Assembly (NCBI RefSeq): GCF_032397745.1
Contig: NZ_CP135921.1
Span: 9,019,455 to 9,083,454, forward strand
Reading direction: 5' to 3'
Length of the DNA stretch: 64,000 nt
Source of the DNA: Bradyrhizobium prioriisuperbiae
GTDB taxonomy: Bacteria; Pseudomonadota; Alphaproteobacteria; Rhizobiales; Xanthobacteraceae
The notes under the pieces are model-generated. The model saw nothing but the letters and a program-made list of their open reading frames with translations. It searched no databases and had not been told where the DNA came from. Of this stretch, positions 9,897-21,809 are shown piece by piece; the stretch's first letter is position 1, and each line of letters begins with the position of its first letter. Position numbers and translations under genes: made by a program.

Positions 9897-10218
9897 GGCG
9901 AATCCCCCAATTTTTGCGAAACAAGTGTGTTTGGAGAGTTGTTCTCATCGCATCACACGAAAGATGCGAGTGCATGAACATAGCGCCATTCGTCGCGCTT
10001 TTGGAATCACCGCACCGCATCGCAGCGATGCAAATTCAATTCATCGGGAATGCGAAAATCTCCACCGATCGCCGCTGGTGAAAACCAGAGCGGTGTGTTA
10101 TGTTTGTTTTGCTCAATATGAGAATAATAAATTGCCCGATCGACGAACCAAAGGTTCTGAGCACCGTTGACTGATCGGGCCCTCAAAACGCCGGCCCTGG
10201 TGGCCGGATTTCTCAGGA

Positions 10219-10249
10219 CCTATATATGCTCAACTGGAGTATATATAGG
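10219..10249. promoter_or_regulatory. 31-bp palindrome, candidate NadQ operator of nadABC
   Basis: Left arm CCTATATATGCTC (10219-10231), 5-bp spacer, right arm GAGTATATATAGG (10237-10249). Twelve of thirteen positions are complementary. It ends 12 bases before the AAGGAG ribosome-binding site of nadA and overlaps an alternative ATG at 10226. Its AT content stands out from the GC-rich surroundings. An autonomous repressor site is the simplest reading; the assignment to the NadQ-like protein at 2951 is inference. Confidence 0.75.
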
Positions 10250-10273
10250 AGGAAAGACACAAGGAGTTGGCCG

Positions 10274-11386
10274 ATGCCGATCTCAGCCATTTACGGTCCC
10301 GACGATTTCGGACCAACCGCAACCGCCCGACCCGGGATCGCTCCAAGGTCCGACCGGAGCGTATCAGCCCGCACACGATCGCTGCCGAAACCGTCGCTGG
10401 AATGGACGCCCGAAGTCGAGCGCGCCACGGCGCATCTCTATGAGCGCGTACGTTCGGTGATCCCGCCGGTGGAGTGGCCGCTGATGGCGCCGACCGTCAA
10501 GGCGATCAACGACCTGAAGCGCGAGCGCAATGCGGTGATCCTCGCCCACAACTACCAAACGCCCGAGATCTTCAACTGCGTCGCCGACGTGGTCGGCGAT
10601 TCGCTGCAGCTGGCACGCGACGCCGGTCGGGTGAAGGCCGACATCATCGTCCAGTGCGGCGTGCACTTCATGGCCGAGACCTCGAAGATCCTCAACCCGG
10701 ACAAGATGGTGCTGATCCCGGATTCCCGCGCCGGCTGTTCGCTGGCGGAGGCGATCACCGGCGCCGACGTGCGGCTGTTGCGCGAGAAATTTCCCGGCGT
10801 GCCGGTGGTGGCCTATGTCAACACCACGGCCGACGTGAAGGCGGAAGTCGACATCTGCTGCACCTCGGCCAACGCCGTGCAGGTGGTGGAAAGCCTCAAC
10901 GCCGACACCGTGATCTTCCTGCCGGATCAATACCTGGCGAAATACGTCGCCTCGAAAACCCGCGTGAAGATCATTGCCTGGAAAGGCGCTTGCGAGGTGC
11001 ACGAGCGTTTCACCGGCGACGAGCTGCGTGGCTACCGCGCCACCGATCCGTCGGCGCAGATCATCGCCCATCCGGAGTGCCCGCCCGACGTGCTGGCGGA
11101 AGCGGATTTCACCGGCTCGACCTCGCAGATGATCGACTGGGCCCGCAAGACCAAGCCGCGGCGCCTGATCATGATCACCGAGTGCTCGATGGCCGACAAT
11201 CTGAAGAGCGAGCTGCCGGACATCGAATTCCTGCGTCCCTGCAACCTGTGCCCGCACATGAAGCGGATCACGCTGCCGAAGATCTTGGACAGCCTGCTCA
11301 CCCTCACCGAGGAGGTCACGATCGATCCCCTGATCATCGACCGTGCCCGCCGCTCGGTGGAGCGGATGATCCATCTGAAGAGCTGA
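10274..11386 (+). CDS. nadA: quinolinate synthase A
   Basis: A 370-residue enzyme that condenses iminoaspartate with dihydroxyacetone phosphate to quinolinate in de novo NAD synthesis. Visible family motifs are AHNYQTPEI, the first cluster cysteine in [23 protein letters not shown], the second ligand in [10 protein letters not shown], and the third in [10 protein letters not shown]. Together these fit an oxygen-sensitive [4Fe-4S] NadA. ATG 10274 is preferred over ATG 10226 because AAGGAG (10261-10266) is ideally spaced and the earlier ATG lies inside the palindrome. First gene of nadA-nadB-nadC. Confidence 0.96.
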   Translation: MPISAIYGPDDFGPTATARPGIAPRSDRSVSARTRSLPKPSLEWTPEVERATAHLYERVRSVIPPVEWPLMAPTVKAINDLKRERNAVILAHNYQTPEIFNCVADVVGDSLQLARDAGRVKADIIVQCGVHFMAETSKILNPDKMVLIPDSRAGCSLAEAITGADVRLLREKFPGVPVVAYVNTTADVKAEVDICCTSANAVQVVESLNADTVIFLPDQYLAKYVASKTRVKIIAWKGACEVHERFTGDELRGYRATDPSAQIIAHPECPPDVLAEADFTGSTSQMIDWARKTKPRRLIMITECSMADNLKSELPDIEFLRPCNLCPHMKRITLPKILDSLLTLTEEVTIDPLIIDRARRSVERMIHLKS

Positions 11387-11401
11387 ACTGAACGAGAACG
11401 C

Positions 11402-11482
11402 GTAGCCCGGATGAGCGCAGCGATATCCGGGATATGTCTCCGCACGTCTCTTCCCGGGTGTCGCTGCGCTCACCCGGGCTAC
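11402..11482. repeat. REP pair (inverted) between nadA and nadB
   Basis: GTAGCCCGGATGAGCGCAGC and its inverted mate TGCGCTCACCCGGGCTAC. It sits within the 113-bp nadA-nadB spacer and could form an mRNA hairpin that separates expression of the two genes. Confidence 0.85.
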
Positions 11483-11499
11483 AGGATGAAATCGACGCC

Positions 11500-13086
11500 A
11501 TGCCAATCAACAGCATCTCTCCACACGACGACATCGTGATCGTCGGCGGCGGCCTTGCCGGACTGTTCTGCGCGCTGAAGCTCGCGCCCCGCCCGGTCAC
11601 GGTGATCTCGGCCGCACCGCTTGGCCAGGGCGCTTCAACCGCCTGGGCACAGGGCGGCATTGCGGCTGCGGTCGCCGAGGGCGACAGCGCGGAGGCGCAT
11701 GCCGCGGATACGATCGCGGTCGGCGGTGGGCTGGTCGACGAAGCCGTGGCGCTCGGCATCGCCCGCGAGGCACCGGCGCGCATCGACGATCTGCTGCGCT
11801 ACGGCGTGCCGTTCGACCGCGATCTCGAAGGCAAGCTTGCGGTCGGGCGCGAGGCCGCGCACTCGGCGCGACGCATCGTGCATGTGCGCGGCGACATGGC
11901 GGGTGGCGCCATCATCGCGGCCCTGATCGCCGCGGTGCGCGCGACACCATCGATCCGCGTGATCGAGGGTTATGTCGCCGAGGAGTTGCTCAGCGACGGC
12001 GAGACCGTCGCCGGGCTGCGTATCCGCAAGGCAGGCGACCAACATGCAAAACCGGTGACCATCACGGCTCGCGCGGTCGTACTCGCGACCGGCGGCATTG
12101 GCCATCTCTACGCTGTGACCACCAACCCGGCGGAAGCCAGCGGCCAGGGGCTCGCCATCGCGGCGCGGGCCGGCGCTGTCATCGCCGATCCCGAATTCGT
12201 GCAGTTTCATCCGACAGCCATCATGGCCGGCCGCGATCCGGCCCCGCTAGCCACCGAGGCGCTGCGCGGCGAAGGCGCCGCGCTGATCAACAGCCATGGC
12301 GAGCGCTTCATGGCGGCGCTGCATCCCCTCGCCGAGCTTGCCCCGCGCGACATCGTCGCTCGCGGCGTGTTCGCCGAGATCGCCGCCGGCCGCGGTGCGT
12401 TTCTCGACGCGCGCAGCGCGCTCGGTGCGCGCTTCGCTGACAAATTCCCGACCGTGTATGCGAGCTGCCTCAAGGGCGGCATCGACCCGGCCGATGCACC
12501 AATCCCGATCGCGCCGGCCGCGCACTATCACATGGGCGGGGTGGCGGTGGATGCGCGCGGGCGGACATCGCTGCGGGGCCTGTGGGCCGGCGGCGAGGTC
12601 TCCTGCACCGGCGCCCATGGCGCCAACCGGCTCGCCTCCAACTCGCTGCTGGAGGCGGTGGTCTATGCCGGCCGCATCGCCGAGGATATTTTGGGACAAT
12701 CCCTGGCCACAGCGATCCATCACGTCTCCGACGTCGGCTCATTGAATGGCGGTTTGGGCACCAACAACGAAAAGCGGCTGCGGCAGTTGATGACCGCGCA
12801 GGTCGGCGTGATCCGCGACAGCAACGGTCTCGCCGGTGCCGTACGCGAACTCGCTGATATCGAGGCCAATGCCACCACGGCATCGATGCGCAACATGGCC
12901 GTGACCGCGTTGCTGGTCGCGACCGCGGCCTGGGCGCGGCGCGAAAGCCGCGGCGCGCATGATCGCTCCGATTATCCGACCGAACTCGCAGACGCGCAGC
13001 GCACCACCATCACGCTGACATCAGCCCGCGCGATCGCCACTTCACTCGGCGCTGCGCGTGCCGAAAAAATTCCGCTGATGGCCTGA
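11500..13086 (+). CDS. nadB: L-aspartate oxidase
   Basis: A 528-residue flavoprotein that oxidises L-aspartate to iminoaspartate, the substrate of NadA. It has the Rossmann FAD motif [15 protein letters not shown] near the N-terminus, [16 protein letters not shown] and the succinate-dehydrogenase-like [16 protein letters not shown] near residue 390. The ATG at 11500 (MPINSIS) is used because an in-frame ATG at 11434 lies inside the REP. The C-terminal helical part ([14 protein letters not shown]) is complete. Confidence 0.95.
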   Translation: MPINSISPHDDIVIVGGGLAGLFCALKLAPRPVTVISAAPLGQGASTAWAQGGIAAAVAEGDSAEAHAADTIAVGGGLVDEAVALGIAREAPARIDDLLRYGVPFDRDLEGKLAVGREAAHSARRIVHVRGDMAGGAIIAALIAAVRATPSIRVIEGYVAEELLSDGETVAGLRIRKAGDQHAKPVTITARAVVLATGGIGHLYAVTTNPAEASGQGLAIAARAGAVIADPEFVQFHPTAIMAGRDPAPLATEALRGEGAALINSHGERFMAALHPLAELAPRDIVARGVFAEIAAGRGAFLDARSALGARFADKFPTVYASCLKGGIDPADAPIPIAPAAHYHMGGVAVDARGRTSLRGLWAGGEVSCTGAHGANRLASNSLLEAVVYAGRIAEDILGQSLATAIHHVSDVGSLNGGLGTNNEKRLRQLMTAQVGVIRDSNGLAGAVRELADIEANATTASMRNMAVTALLVATAAWARRESRGAHDRSDYPTELADAQRTTITLTSARAIATSLGAARAEKIPLMA

Positions 13087-13130
13087 GCCATGAAGGTCAG
13101 TTCATTCTGCAAACCAGTGGAGAAACAGAT

Positions 13131-13249
13131 CCGTCACCCTGAGGTGCGAGCCCACGGCGAGCCTCGAAGGGCGACGGCCCCGCCGTCGACACGTTCGCCT
13201 GGGCCGTCCATCCTTCGAGGGCCGCTACGCGGCCACCTCAGGATGACGG
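13131..13249. repeat. inverted repeat between nadB and nadC
   Basis: Arms CCGTCACCCTGAGGTG (13131-13146) and CACCTCAGGATGACGG (13234-13249) are nearly complementary and enclose GC-rich sequence with further short palindromes. This differs from the REP and CTAG families; only one copy is seen in the window. Confidence 0.8.
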
Positions 13250-13290
13250 ATTGATGTTCACGTGACTTCCATTTTTCAAGGACAAGAATC

Positions 13291-14169
13291 ATGACAACGC
13301 CTGCCACCCTGCTCCACCCCGACGCGTTCCTCTCGCCGTTGGCCATCGACGAAGCGGTGCGCCGCGCCCTCGACGAAGACCTGGGACGCGCCGGCGACAT
13401 CACCTCGATATCGACCATTCCCGAAGGCACCCAGGCCCATGCGATCCTGGTCGCGCGGCAGTCTGGCGTGATCGCGGGCCTGCCGTTGGCGGTGGCGGTG
13501 TTCCGGCAGCTGTCGCCCGACATCAACATCCAGGCCCATGTGCGCGACGGCAAGGCGGTCGCCGCTGGGATGCACATGCTCGTGATCTCCGGGCCAGCGC
13601 GGGCGGTGCTCGCGGGCGAACGCACCGCGCTGAATTTCGTCGGGCGGCTGTCCGGCGTCGCAACCCTGACGGCGAACTACGTCCGCCACACTTTGACAAC
13701 CAAGACGCGGATCTGCTGCATCCGCAAGACCACTCCTGGCCTGCGTGCGCTGGAGAAATACGCGGTGCGCTGCGGCGGCGGCTTCAACCATCGTTTCGGC
13801 CTCGACGACGCGGTGCTGATCAAGGACAACCACATCGCGGTGGCCGGCGGCATCAAGCCGGTACTCACCCGCGCCCGCGCCCACGTCGGACACATGGTCA
13901 AGGTCGAGATCGAGGTCGACACTCTGGCCCAGCTGCGCGAGGTGCTGGACACCGGCCTCGCCGACGTGGTGCTGCTCGACAATATGGACATCGCGACCCT
14001 GCGCGAGGCGGTCGGGATCGCCGGGGGACGCGTGGTGCTGGAAGCGTCCGGCGGCGTCACCGAGCAATCGATCGCCGATATCGCCCGCACCGGCGTCGAT
14101 TACATTTCCAGCGGCGCATTGACCCATTCGGCGCCGAATTTCGACGTCGCGCTGGATATCGACGCCTGA
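13291..14169 (+). CDS. nadC: nicotinate-nucleotide pyrophosphorylase (quinolinate phosphoribosyltransferase)
   Basis: A 292-residue enzyme that converts quinolinate and PRPP to nicotinate mononucleotide, CO2 and PPi. Family motifs are [53 protein letters not shown] (PRPP- and quinolinate-binding basic residues), and the C-terminal [11 protein letters not shown] and [12 protein letters not shown]. The ATG at 13291 has AAGGA eight bases upstream. Last gene of the nad cluster; the inverted repeat before it may allow partial independence. Confidence 0.96.
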   Translation: MTTPATLLHPDAFLSPLAIDEAVRRALDEDLGRAGDITSISTIPEGTQAHAILVARQSGVIAGLPLAVAVFRQLSPDINIQAHVRDGKAVAAGMHMLVISGPARAVLAGERTALNFVGRLSGVATLTANYVRHTLTTKTRICCIRKTTPGLRALEKYAVRCGGGFNHRFGLDDAVLIKDNHIAVAGGIKPVLTRARAHVGHMVKVEIEVDTLAQLREVLDTGLADVVLLDNMDIATLREAVGIAGGRVVLEASGGVTEQSIADIARTGVDYISSGALTHSAPNFDVALDIDA

Positions 14170-14310
14170 CTGCCCGGCGGGAGGCGCCGGCATTGAACCT
14201 GCATTCCGCTGGATGCGACTGACAATCGCAGCCTCGCAAATGTCCGGCACGCGCGTCATCGCGTGGGATGTTGCGTGCAGCACGCCCTGATCACCCTCCC
14301 CGAGGCCTCC

Positions 14311-15624
14311 ATGTATCTCGCGAAATTCTTCCATCGCCCGCCGGGCGACGACGACCGTGAATTGCTCCTGATCCCGGGCGGCGATCCGATGCTGATCGGC
14401 ATCCATATGCGCGAGACCGGGGACGACTTCCTGCGCGACGAGTTCTCGAACATCCGTGACGCGGTCGCCGCATTCCACCGCCACACCGGCGATCTCGTCG
14501 CAGCCGGCTACATGGAAACCACCCACACCCGCTATACACTGCGCAACCTGCTGCCCGATCCGCAGCCAAAACCGGAATGGCAAAAAGGCCTCGACGATCT
14601 GATGCTGGCGGCGCTCAGCGCTCCTCTAACCGAGCAGGCGCGGCTTCTGGCGTTGCTCGCAGACACACAGGCCGCACATGAGCCGCTCTATCTCTGGCTC
14701 GCGGCACACCACGGGATGGCCGGCGATGGCCAGCAGGACCGGACGCTGCGCTTCGCCGAACAGGCGCGCGACACGCTGGCATCACGCCGGGCCGGCAAGA
14801 TACCGCACTACACCTGGTCCATCGCGGAGAGCGATCTCGAAGGCTGGATCTTCGAAGTGATCTCCGAGGGACATCTGTATGCGGACGACCCGGCGGCGGC
14901 GCTCGCCGCCATCGAACAGGCCTGGGAGGTCGCGCCGAACCAGCAACGCGGCATCCAGCGCGCGACGATTTTGTGTGAGCATTTTCCGGACCGGCAAGAC
15001 GAAGCCTTCGACCTCGCCTACAAATGGTCAAGCCATGGCGGCTACGAGGCGATCATGGCACGTCCGGCCTATGCGCAGTACGTCGCCCGTCGCAAGAGCA
15101 AACCGAAAGCCAACAAGGGCTGGCACTGGACAGCCAAGCAGCCCGTGAGCGAGGCAGAGGTGCGTGCGGCCGAAGCCCAGCTCGGCGCCGACCTGCCAAT
15201 GGACTACCGCAATTTTCTGACCACGTTCGGCAAGGCCCAGCTGGCGATCCGCCTGCCTGACGAGTCCAGCGATTTCTGTTTCTTCGGCGCCGCCGAACTT
15301 GCCCAGCAACGCCAGAACCTGTTCGATTTCATCGTGCGGACCGAGCCGGATCCGGCAAACGCCGCCGCCTATTTTCGCACGCAATATGGCGTCTCGCTGC
15401 GCGACCTGGTGCCGATCGCCGAGCCCGCGCAGGAAAGCCGTTGCCTGGTGATCCATCTCGGCAAGGGCGATCGTTTCGGCTGGTGCTTTCAATGGGACCA
15501 TGACGGCGCATGGGAGCTCGAACAAGCCACTCCGAGTTTCGATGCGACGTTGAAGGCGCTCACCGACGGCATCGCACGGCGCGACAAGGTCACCCTGGGT
15601 TTTCTCGGCGTCTATCTGGATTGA
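14311..15624 (+). CDS. WGR-like plus SUKH (SMI1/KNR4) domain protein
   Basis: A 437-residue protein. The N-terminal 90 residues (MYLAKFFHRPP... AVAAFHRHTGDLVAAGYMET) look like a WGR-type domain, a helical middle follows, and the C-terminal ~140 residues contain the SMI1/KNR4 signature VSEAEVRAAEAQLGADLPMDYRNFL. SUKH domains are found in immunity proteins of toxin systems and in regulatory proteins. No toxin gene lies next to it, so an orphan immunity or housekeeping role is equally possible. ATG 14311 was chosen for GAGG just upstream; an earlier in-frame start lies at 14263. The WGR call is tentative. Confidence 0.65.
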   Translation: MYLAKFFHRPPGDDDRELLLIPGGDPMLIGIHMRETGDDFLRDEFSNIRDAVAAFHRHTGDLVAAGYMETTHTRYTLRNLLPDPQPKPEWQKGLDDLMLAALSAPLTEQARLLALLADTQAAHEPLYLWLAAHHGMAGDGQQDRTLRFAEQARDTLASRRAGKIPHYTWSIAESDLEGWIFEVISEGHLYADDPAAALAAIEQAWEVAPNQQRGIQRATILCEHFPDRQDEAFDLAYKWSSHGGYEAIMARPAYAQYVARRKSKPKANKGWHWTAKQPVSEAEVRAAEAQLGADLPMDYRNFLTTFGKAQLAIRLPDESSDFCFFGAAELAQQRQNLFDFIVRTEPDPANAAAYFRTQYGVSLRDLVPIAEPAQESRCLVIHLGKGDRFGWCFQWDHDGAWELEQATPSFDATLKALTDGIARRDKVTLGFLGVYLD

Positions 15625-15629
15625 TGGTC

Positions 15630-15699
15630 GTAACCCGCACGAGCGCAGCGACATGCGGGATGCGGCAGACCCGGGTCTCGCTTCGCTCACCCGGGCTAC
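15630..15699. repeat. REP pair (inverted, one half diverged)
   Basis: A diverged left half (GTAACCCGCACGAGCGCAGC) and a well-conserved inverted right half ending CACCCGGGCTAC, between two convergent genes. Confidence 0.75.
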
Positions 15700-15724
15700 G
15701 CAACTGACGCAGCAGCAAGGCGCT

Positions 15725-17095
15725 TTACAGCTTCGCTGAAATCGCCGCGGTCTCACTCGGAGTGCCCCAGCTCGGCGCTTCGCGGCCGTCACCCCAGGCA
15801 CGGGGACGATAGAAGGTGTGCACGCCGTATTTGTACATCTTCTTCATCTCGTGCACCCAGGACGGGCGCACCCAGTAGGCATGATAGTGCGTGGACTTGG
15901 CGACTTCCGGCAGCCACAGCTGTCCGTCCAGGGTGGCCTTGGCGATCTTCCTGGCGCGCTCCCACATCTCCGGCTCGCGCACCACGTCGGCAACATTGTC
16001 GCAGGCAAAGGTGAACTGGCAGGCCAGATGACGGTGCTTGTTCTGATAGACCACGCCGCACACCGTGGTGGGATAGAAGCCGGAGAACACCCGGTTCATC
16101 ACCACCTGCGCCACCGCAATCTGGCCGCGCACCGCTTCGCCACGCGCTTCGAAATACACAGCCTCGGCAAGACATTTTTCGGCCTTGGCGCGCGCCTTGT
16201 CGTTGAGACCGAGGCGCTCGGACGGCGTCTTCTGCCGCTTCGGCGCGGCAATCACGTGTCCCTTGTCGACGGAGGTCTCGCCGCCTTTGATGTCCGCGCC
16301 GGGCTTCACCGACGGCGGTGCATAGGCCTTCAGATCCGTATCCGCCGGTGCATGCGGCAGCACGATGACCGGCTCCTCGCCGGGCTGCCAGCGCTCGAGC
16401 GATCCGCTGGGAACGCCCATTGCGCCGTTGCCAAAAAACAGACTGGCGATCTTCACCGAAAAGCCTTCGGTCGCGCCCACCGGCTCCCCAGCGTTCGGCG
16501 CGGACGTCGCAGGAATTCCCTCGAGTGACAGCGAGGCGTCGTATTGCGGCAGCGGCGGCGCCTGCAGCGCGGCCTGCAGTTCCTCGTCGAGCGGCTCGGC
16601 CGCGGCGGGCGCTGAGTCCGCGGTCTTCGCGCCAAACACCGAGGCGTTGGAGGTCGCGGGATCTTCAGGCAGCCTCACAGCGTCGGCCGGCTCGTCCTGC
16701 GGCGGCGTCTGCAACGCCAGCCGATCGCTCTTCAGCGTGCGATCGACCTTCGGGAAATCACCGGCCTGCAGCCGGCGCGGATCCTGCCCGAGCGGACCGC
16801 GCGTGATCGCGCCGGTGATGTCGCTGCTTTGGCTGTCGAGGCTGGCAAGACGATAGCTGGCGGAATGGGGAATCGAGGTTCCGATCGGCCGCGGCAGGCT
16901 GAAGGCGGCAACGCGGATGGTGGGGAAGGTGGTCGCGACATGGTGTTGCGACCGCTCCGCGACGCCGGGCTGGCGTGCGAGCAAGGCCGCAAGATCCTGG
17001 TAGCCAATCTCGCTCGGCAACAGAGCGAACAGGCTGAGACTGAGACCGAAGGACACAAAGTGCGTGCCCTTCGGCCCGTTACGCAACACAGGCAT
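15725..17095 (-). CDS. SleB-type cell wall hydrolase
   Basis: A 456-residue protein with a hydrophobic N-terminus (GTHFVSFGLSLSLFALLP, signal anchor) and a long low-complexity middle. The C-terminal domain (about 300-440) is of the SleB/CwlJ type: CLAEAVYFEARGEAVRGQIAVAQVVMNR contains the catalytic Glu, with VCGVVYQN, CQFTFACDN and STHYHAYWVRPSW following. The family cleaves peptidoglycan glycan strands. In alphaproteobacteria such proteins act in envelope remodelling rather than spore germination. Single gene, convergent with the SUKH gene. Confidence 0.87.
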   Translation of the reverse strand: MPVLRNGPKGTHFVSFGLSLSLFALLPSEIGYQDLAALLARQPGVAERSQHHVATTFPTIRVAAFSLPRPIGTSIPHSASYRLASLDSQSSDITGAITRGPLGQDPRRLQAGDFPKVDRTLKSDRLALQTPPQDEPADAVRLPEDPATSNASVFGAKTADSAPAAAEPLDEELQAALQAPPLPQYDASLSLEGIPATSAPNAGEPVGATEGFSVKIASLFFGNGAMGVPSGSLERWQPGEEPVIVLPHAPADTDLKAYAPPSVKPGADIKGGETSVDKGHVIAAPKRQKTPSERLGLNDKARAKAEKCLAEAVYFEARGEAVRGQIAVAQVVMNRVFSGFYPTTVCGVVYQNKHRHLACQFTFACDNVADVVREPEMWERARKIAKATLDGQLWLPEVAKSTHYHAYWVRPSWVHEMKKMYKYGVHTFYRPRAWGDGREAPSWGTPSETAAISAKL

Positions 17096-17341
17096 TTGGT
17101 ACGCTCACGCAACACTTACGCTGGCCGGCACGTACATCCGGTGCAATTCGACCAAAATTTTTGGTACTGGATTAAAGTTGCGAGCCGGTTAATCGGCGAT
17201 GCAGCGGCGCAACACGCAAGACTTGCAGCACAATAGACGCGCGCATTCGAAAATGATGGTGAATCCCGCGTCGGCGAAATTGGTGAAGAGGGCGTCAACG
17301 AAGATGGTTGATGAAGTGTTGCGTGGCGCGTCCATCACACC
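17096..17341. other. intergenic, promoter region of the cell wall hydrolase gene
   Basis: Contains the AT-rich AAATTTTTGGTAC near 17153 and no supportable gene; open frames here are short and unlike their surroundings. Confidence 0.5.
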
Positions 17342-17458
17342 TGTCGTTGCCGGGCTTGTCCTCAGCGACTTCGGCTTCGCCGAAGTCGCGGAAACAACCC
17401 CGCTTAGGGACGCAGTGCGCTCCTAAGCGGGATCACCGGGACGAGCCCGGTGATGACA
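17342..17458. repeat. compound inverted repeat of the 'CCGGGCTTG' family
   Basis: Outer arms TGTCGTTGCCGGGCTTGTCC (17342-17361) and a sequence ending GAGCCCGGTGATGACA (to 17458) enclose two inner hairpins: CGACTTCGGC/GCCGAAGTCG (17366-17388) and CCGCTTAGG/CCTAAGCGG (17399-17430). Related to the repeat at 23717-23816. Confidence 0.75.
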
Positions 17459-17502
17459 TTCTTTCTGTTGATACGCATCACTCCAAAAACGTTCAGCCGG
17501 CC

Positions 17503-17539
17503 AAAACAAAATCGCGCCGACCAAAGGCCGACGCGATTC
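17503..17539 (-). terminator. terminator of ppdK
   Basis: On the minus strand AATCGCGTCGGC and GTCGGCGCGATT pair, followed by a T-rich tract (TTTTGTTTTGG). It starts about 30 bases past the ppdK stop codon. Confidence 0.75.
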
Positions 17540-17566
17540 TGTTAGCTCCACATTGTCGAGCGAGGC

Positions 17567-20527
<2,961 letters not shown>

Positions 20528-20617
20528 GGTTTCCAAGCGTCAGCAGGAGGGAAAACAGCAGCGCCTTACAACACGGTTTTGCCTTGGCATGCAAGCCGTG
20601 CCGGCGCCATCAGGACG

Positions 20618-20654
20618 TCAGTATGGTCTGCTTTGAGACTTCAGTATGGTCTGC
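20618..20654. promoter_or_regulatory. two direct repeats upstream of ppdK
   Basis: TCAGTATGGTCTGC occurs exactly twice, at 20618-20631 and 20641-20654, 23 bases apart (about two helical turns). They lie 90-130 bases upstream of the ppdK start and just past the end of the DUF3096 gene. Could be a tandem operator. Confidence 0.45.
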
Positions 20655-20677
20655 GTTTTGACCGTTTTTTGCACTTT

Positions 20678-20833
20678 TTAGAGGTGAAGCGCGCGCAGAA
20701 CGCCGAGACCGACCAATCCGATGAAGATCAGATAGATGGCAACGATGAAATTGAGCAGCCGTGGCATCACCAGGATGAGGATGCCCGCAATCAGGGCGAC
20801 GATGGCTGGAATATGAGCGCTGGTCAGGTGCAT
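20678..20833 (-). CDS. DUF3096 small membrane protein
   Basis: A 51-residue protein, MHLTSAHIPAIVALIAG at the N-terminus and VGLGVLRALHL at the C-terminus, with two hydrophobic helices separated by MPRLLNF. This matches the small DUF3096 family found widely in proteobacteria, whose function is unknown. GGAG lies seven bases before the ATG. It is upstream of ppdK on the same strand, 150 bases apart. Confidence 0.8.
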   Translation of the reverse strand: MHLTSAHIPAIVALIAGILILVMPRLLNFIVAIYLIFIGLVGLGVLRALHL

Positions 20834-21241
20834 TGGAATCTCCGGCGGGAATGATTGATGGCTGACGAATCGCGGCGGATGTTATCCGCCGCGCGAAGGC
20901 CGCTCCAGTGCTCGGGCTCTCAGATCGGCGAGTTCTCGGCATGGACGGCGATCCCGGCACCGATGCAAATACCGACACCGGCACGCCAAAATCCGTTACG
21001 AATCCGACATACCGGTGTGACGATTTTGATGATGATTTTGCAGATGCCGTCATCGGCCCCCTGCTGCTGTCTGTAGCGGCAGGAACAGACGCGCACGACG
21101 CCATTTGGTTCCTGCTGCAAGAAAAAGACGCAATGAATTCACGGAAGCGTCAGGAACATCGATAGCTGCGCTGAATTGGTTGGGCTGTTCTCGGTACGCG
21201 TCGGTTGCGTCATCGTTGCGAAATCAGCTTGGAGACCAGAC
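20834..21241. other. intergenic, nothing recognised
   Basis: About 400 bases between two divergent small genes. Open frames are short, lack ribosome-binding sites and have unusual composition. No RNA gene or repeat was recognised. Confidence 0.5.
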
Positions 21242-21607
21242 ATGCGTCATAAAATTCTCGTTCTTGCCGTGCTTACAGCTGCCGCACTGCCGATCAGTGC
21301 GCAAGCCCAGCAGCGCGTGATCGTCGAAGAGGGCACGACAACCGGCATGGCCGGCGTGCCCGTCGGCGGCGGTATCATCACTGAAACGCAGCGGCCGCGC
21401 TTCCGGCAATATGTCGTCCAGGAACAGGTGCCGTCCTACACGGTCGATGCACCGGTTGCGGTGGGCACCGTGCTGCCCGAGGCCGGCGTAACCTACTACG
21501 ACGTGCCGCAGCAGTTCGGCTCGACGACATATCGCTACACGGTGGTCAATGATCGCAGCATCCTGGTCGATCCGCGAACGCGGCGCGTGATGCAGGTGAT
21601 CGAGTGA
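21242..21607 (+). CDS. DUF1236-like secreted protein
   Basis: A 121-residue protein with a clear signal peptide (MRHKILVLAVLTAAALPIS, cleavage near AQA/QQ). The mature part ends in a conserved YRYTVVNDRSILVDPRTRRVMQVIE, a typical DUF1236 C-terminus found in rhizobial periplasmic proteins. GGAG lies eight bases before ATG 21242. Function unknown. A strong bidirectional hairpin lies 130 bases downstream. Confidence 0.8.
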   Translation: MRHKILVLAVLTAAALPISAQAQQRVIVEEGTTTGMAGVPVGGGIITETQRPRFRQYVVQEQVPSYTVDAPVAVGTVLPEAGVTYYDVPQQFGSTTYRYTVVNDRSILVDPRTRRVMQVIE

Positions 21608-21736
21608 TGTCATCGTGTAGCGTGATCGAAACGAACGCCGTCAGCGGACGTTAACGTCACCAGCGATGTGAGGTTGGCGTTCAGGATCAAGCGCGCGGTT
21701 GTCCCCCCGCCCGTCGCTTCCCTGTCGACGCCAGAG

Positions 21737-21775
21737 GTCCCGCCCCCTTCCCTCGGGGGCGGGACTTCCTCTTTT
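21737..21775. terminator. strong GC-rich terminator hairpin
   Basis: Perfect 11-bp arms GTCCCGCCCCC (21737-21747) and GGGGGCGGGAC (21755-21765), followed by TTCCTCTTTT. Lies between two convergent genes and probably serves mainly the plus-strand gene. Confidence 0.8.
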
Positions 21776-21809
21776 CGGAGACGTTATTCCGTCGGCGTCA
21801 ATTGCCTTG

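Noticed and set aside
10226..10273. Upstream ATG for nadA at 10226
   Set aside because: It is inside the palindrome and lacks a ribosome-binding site, while ATG 10274 has AAGGAG at good spacing.
13087..13290. Possible tRNA or riboswitch between nadB and nadC
   Set aside because: The structure is explained by a long inverted repeat; no cloverleaf or known aptamer features were seen.
20920..21120. 66-residue minus-strand ORF between small genes
   Set aside because: Unusual Cys/Ile/Gly composition, no ribosome-binding site, no similarity recognised.
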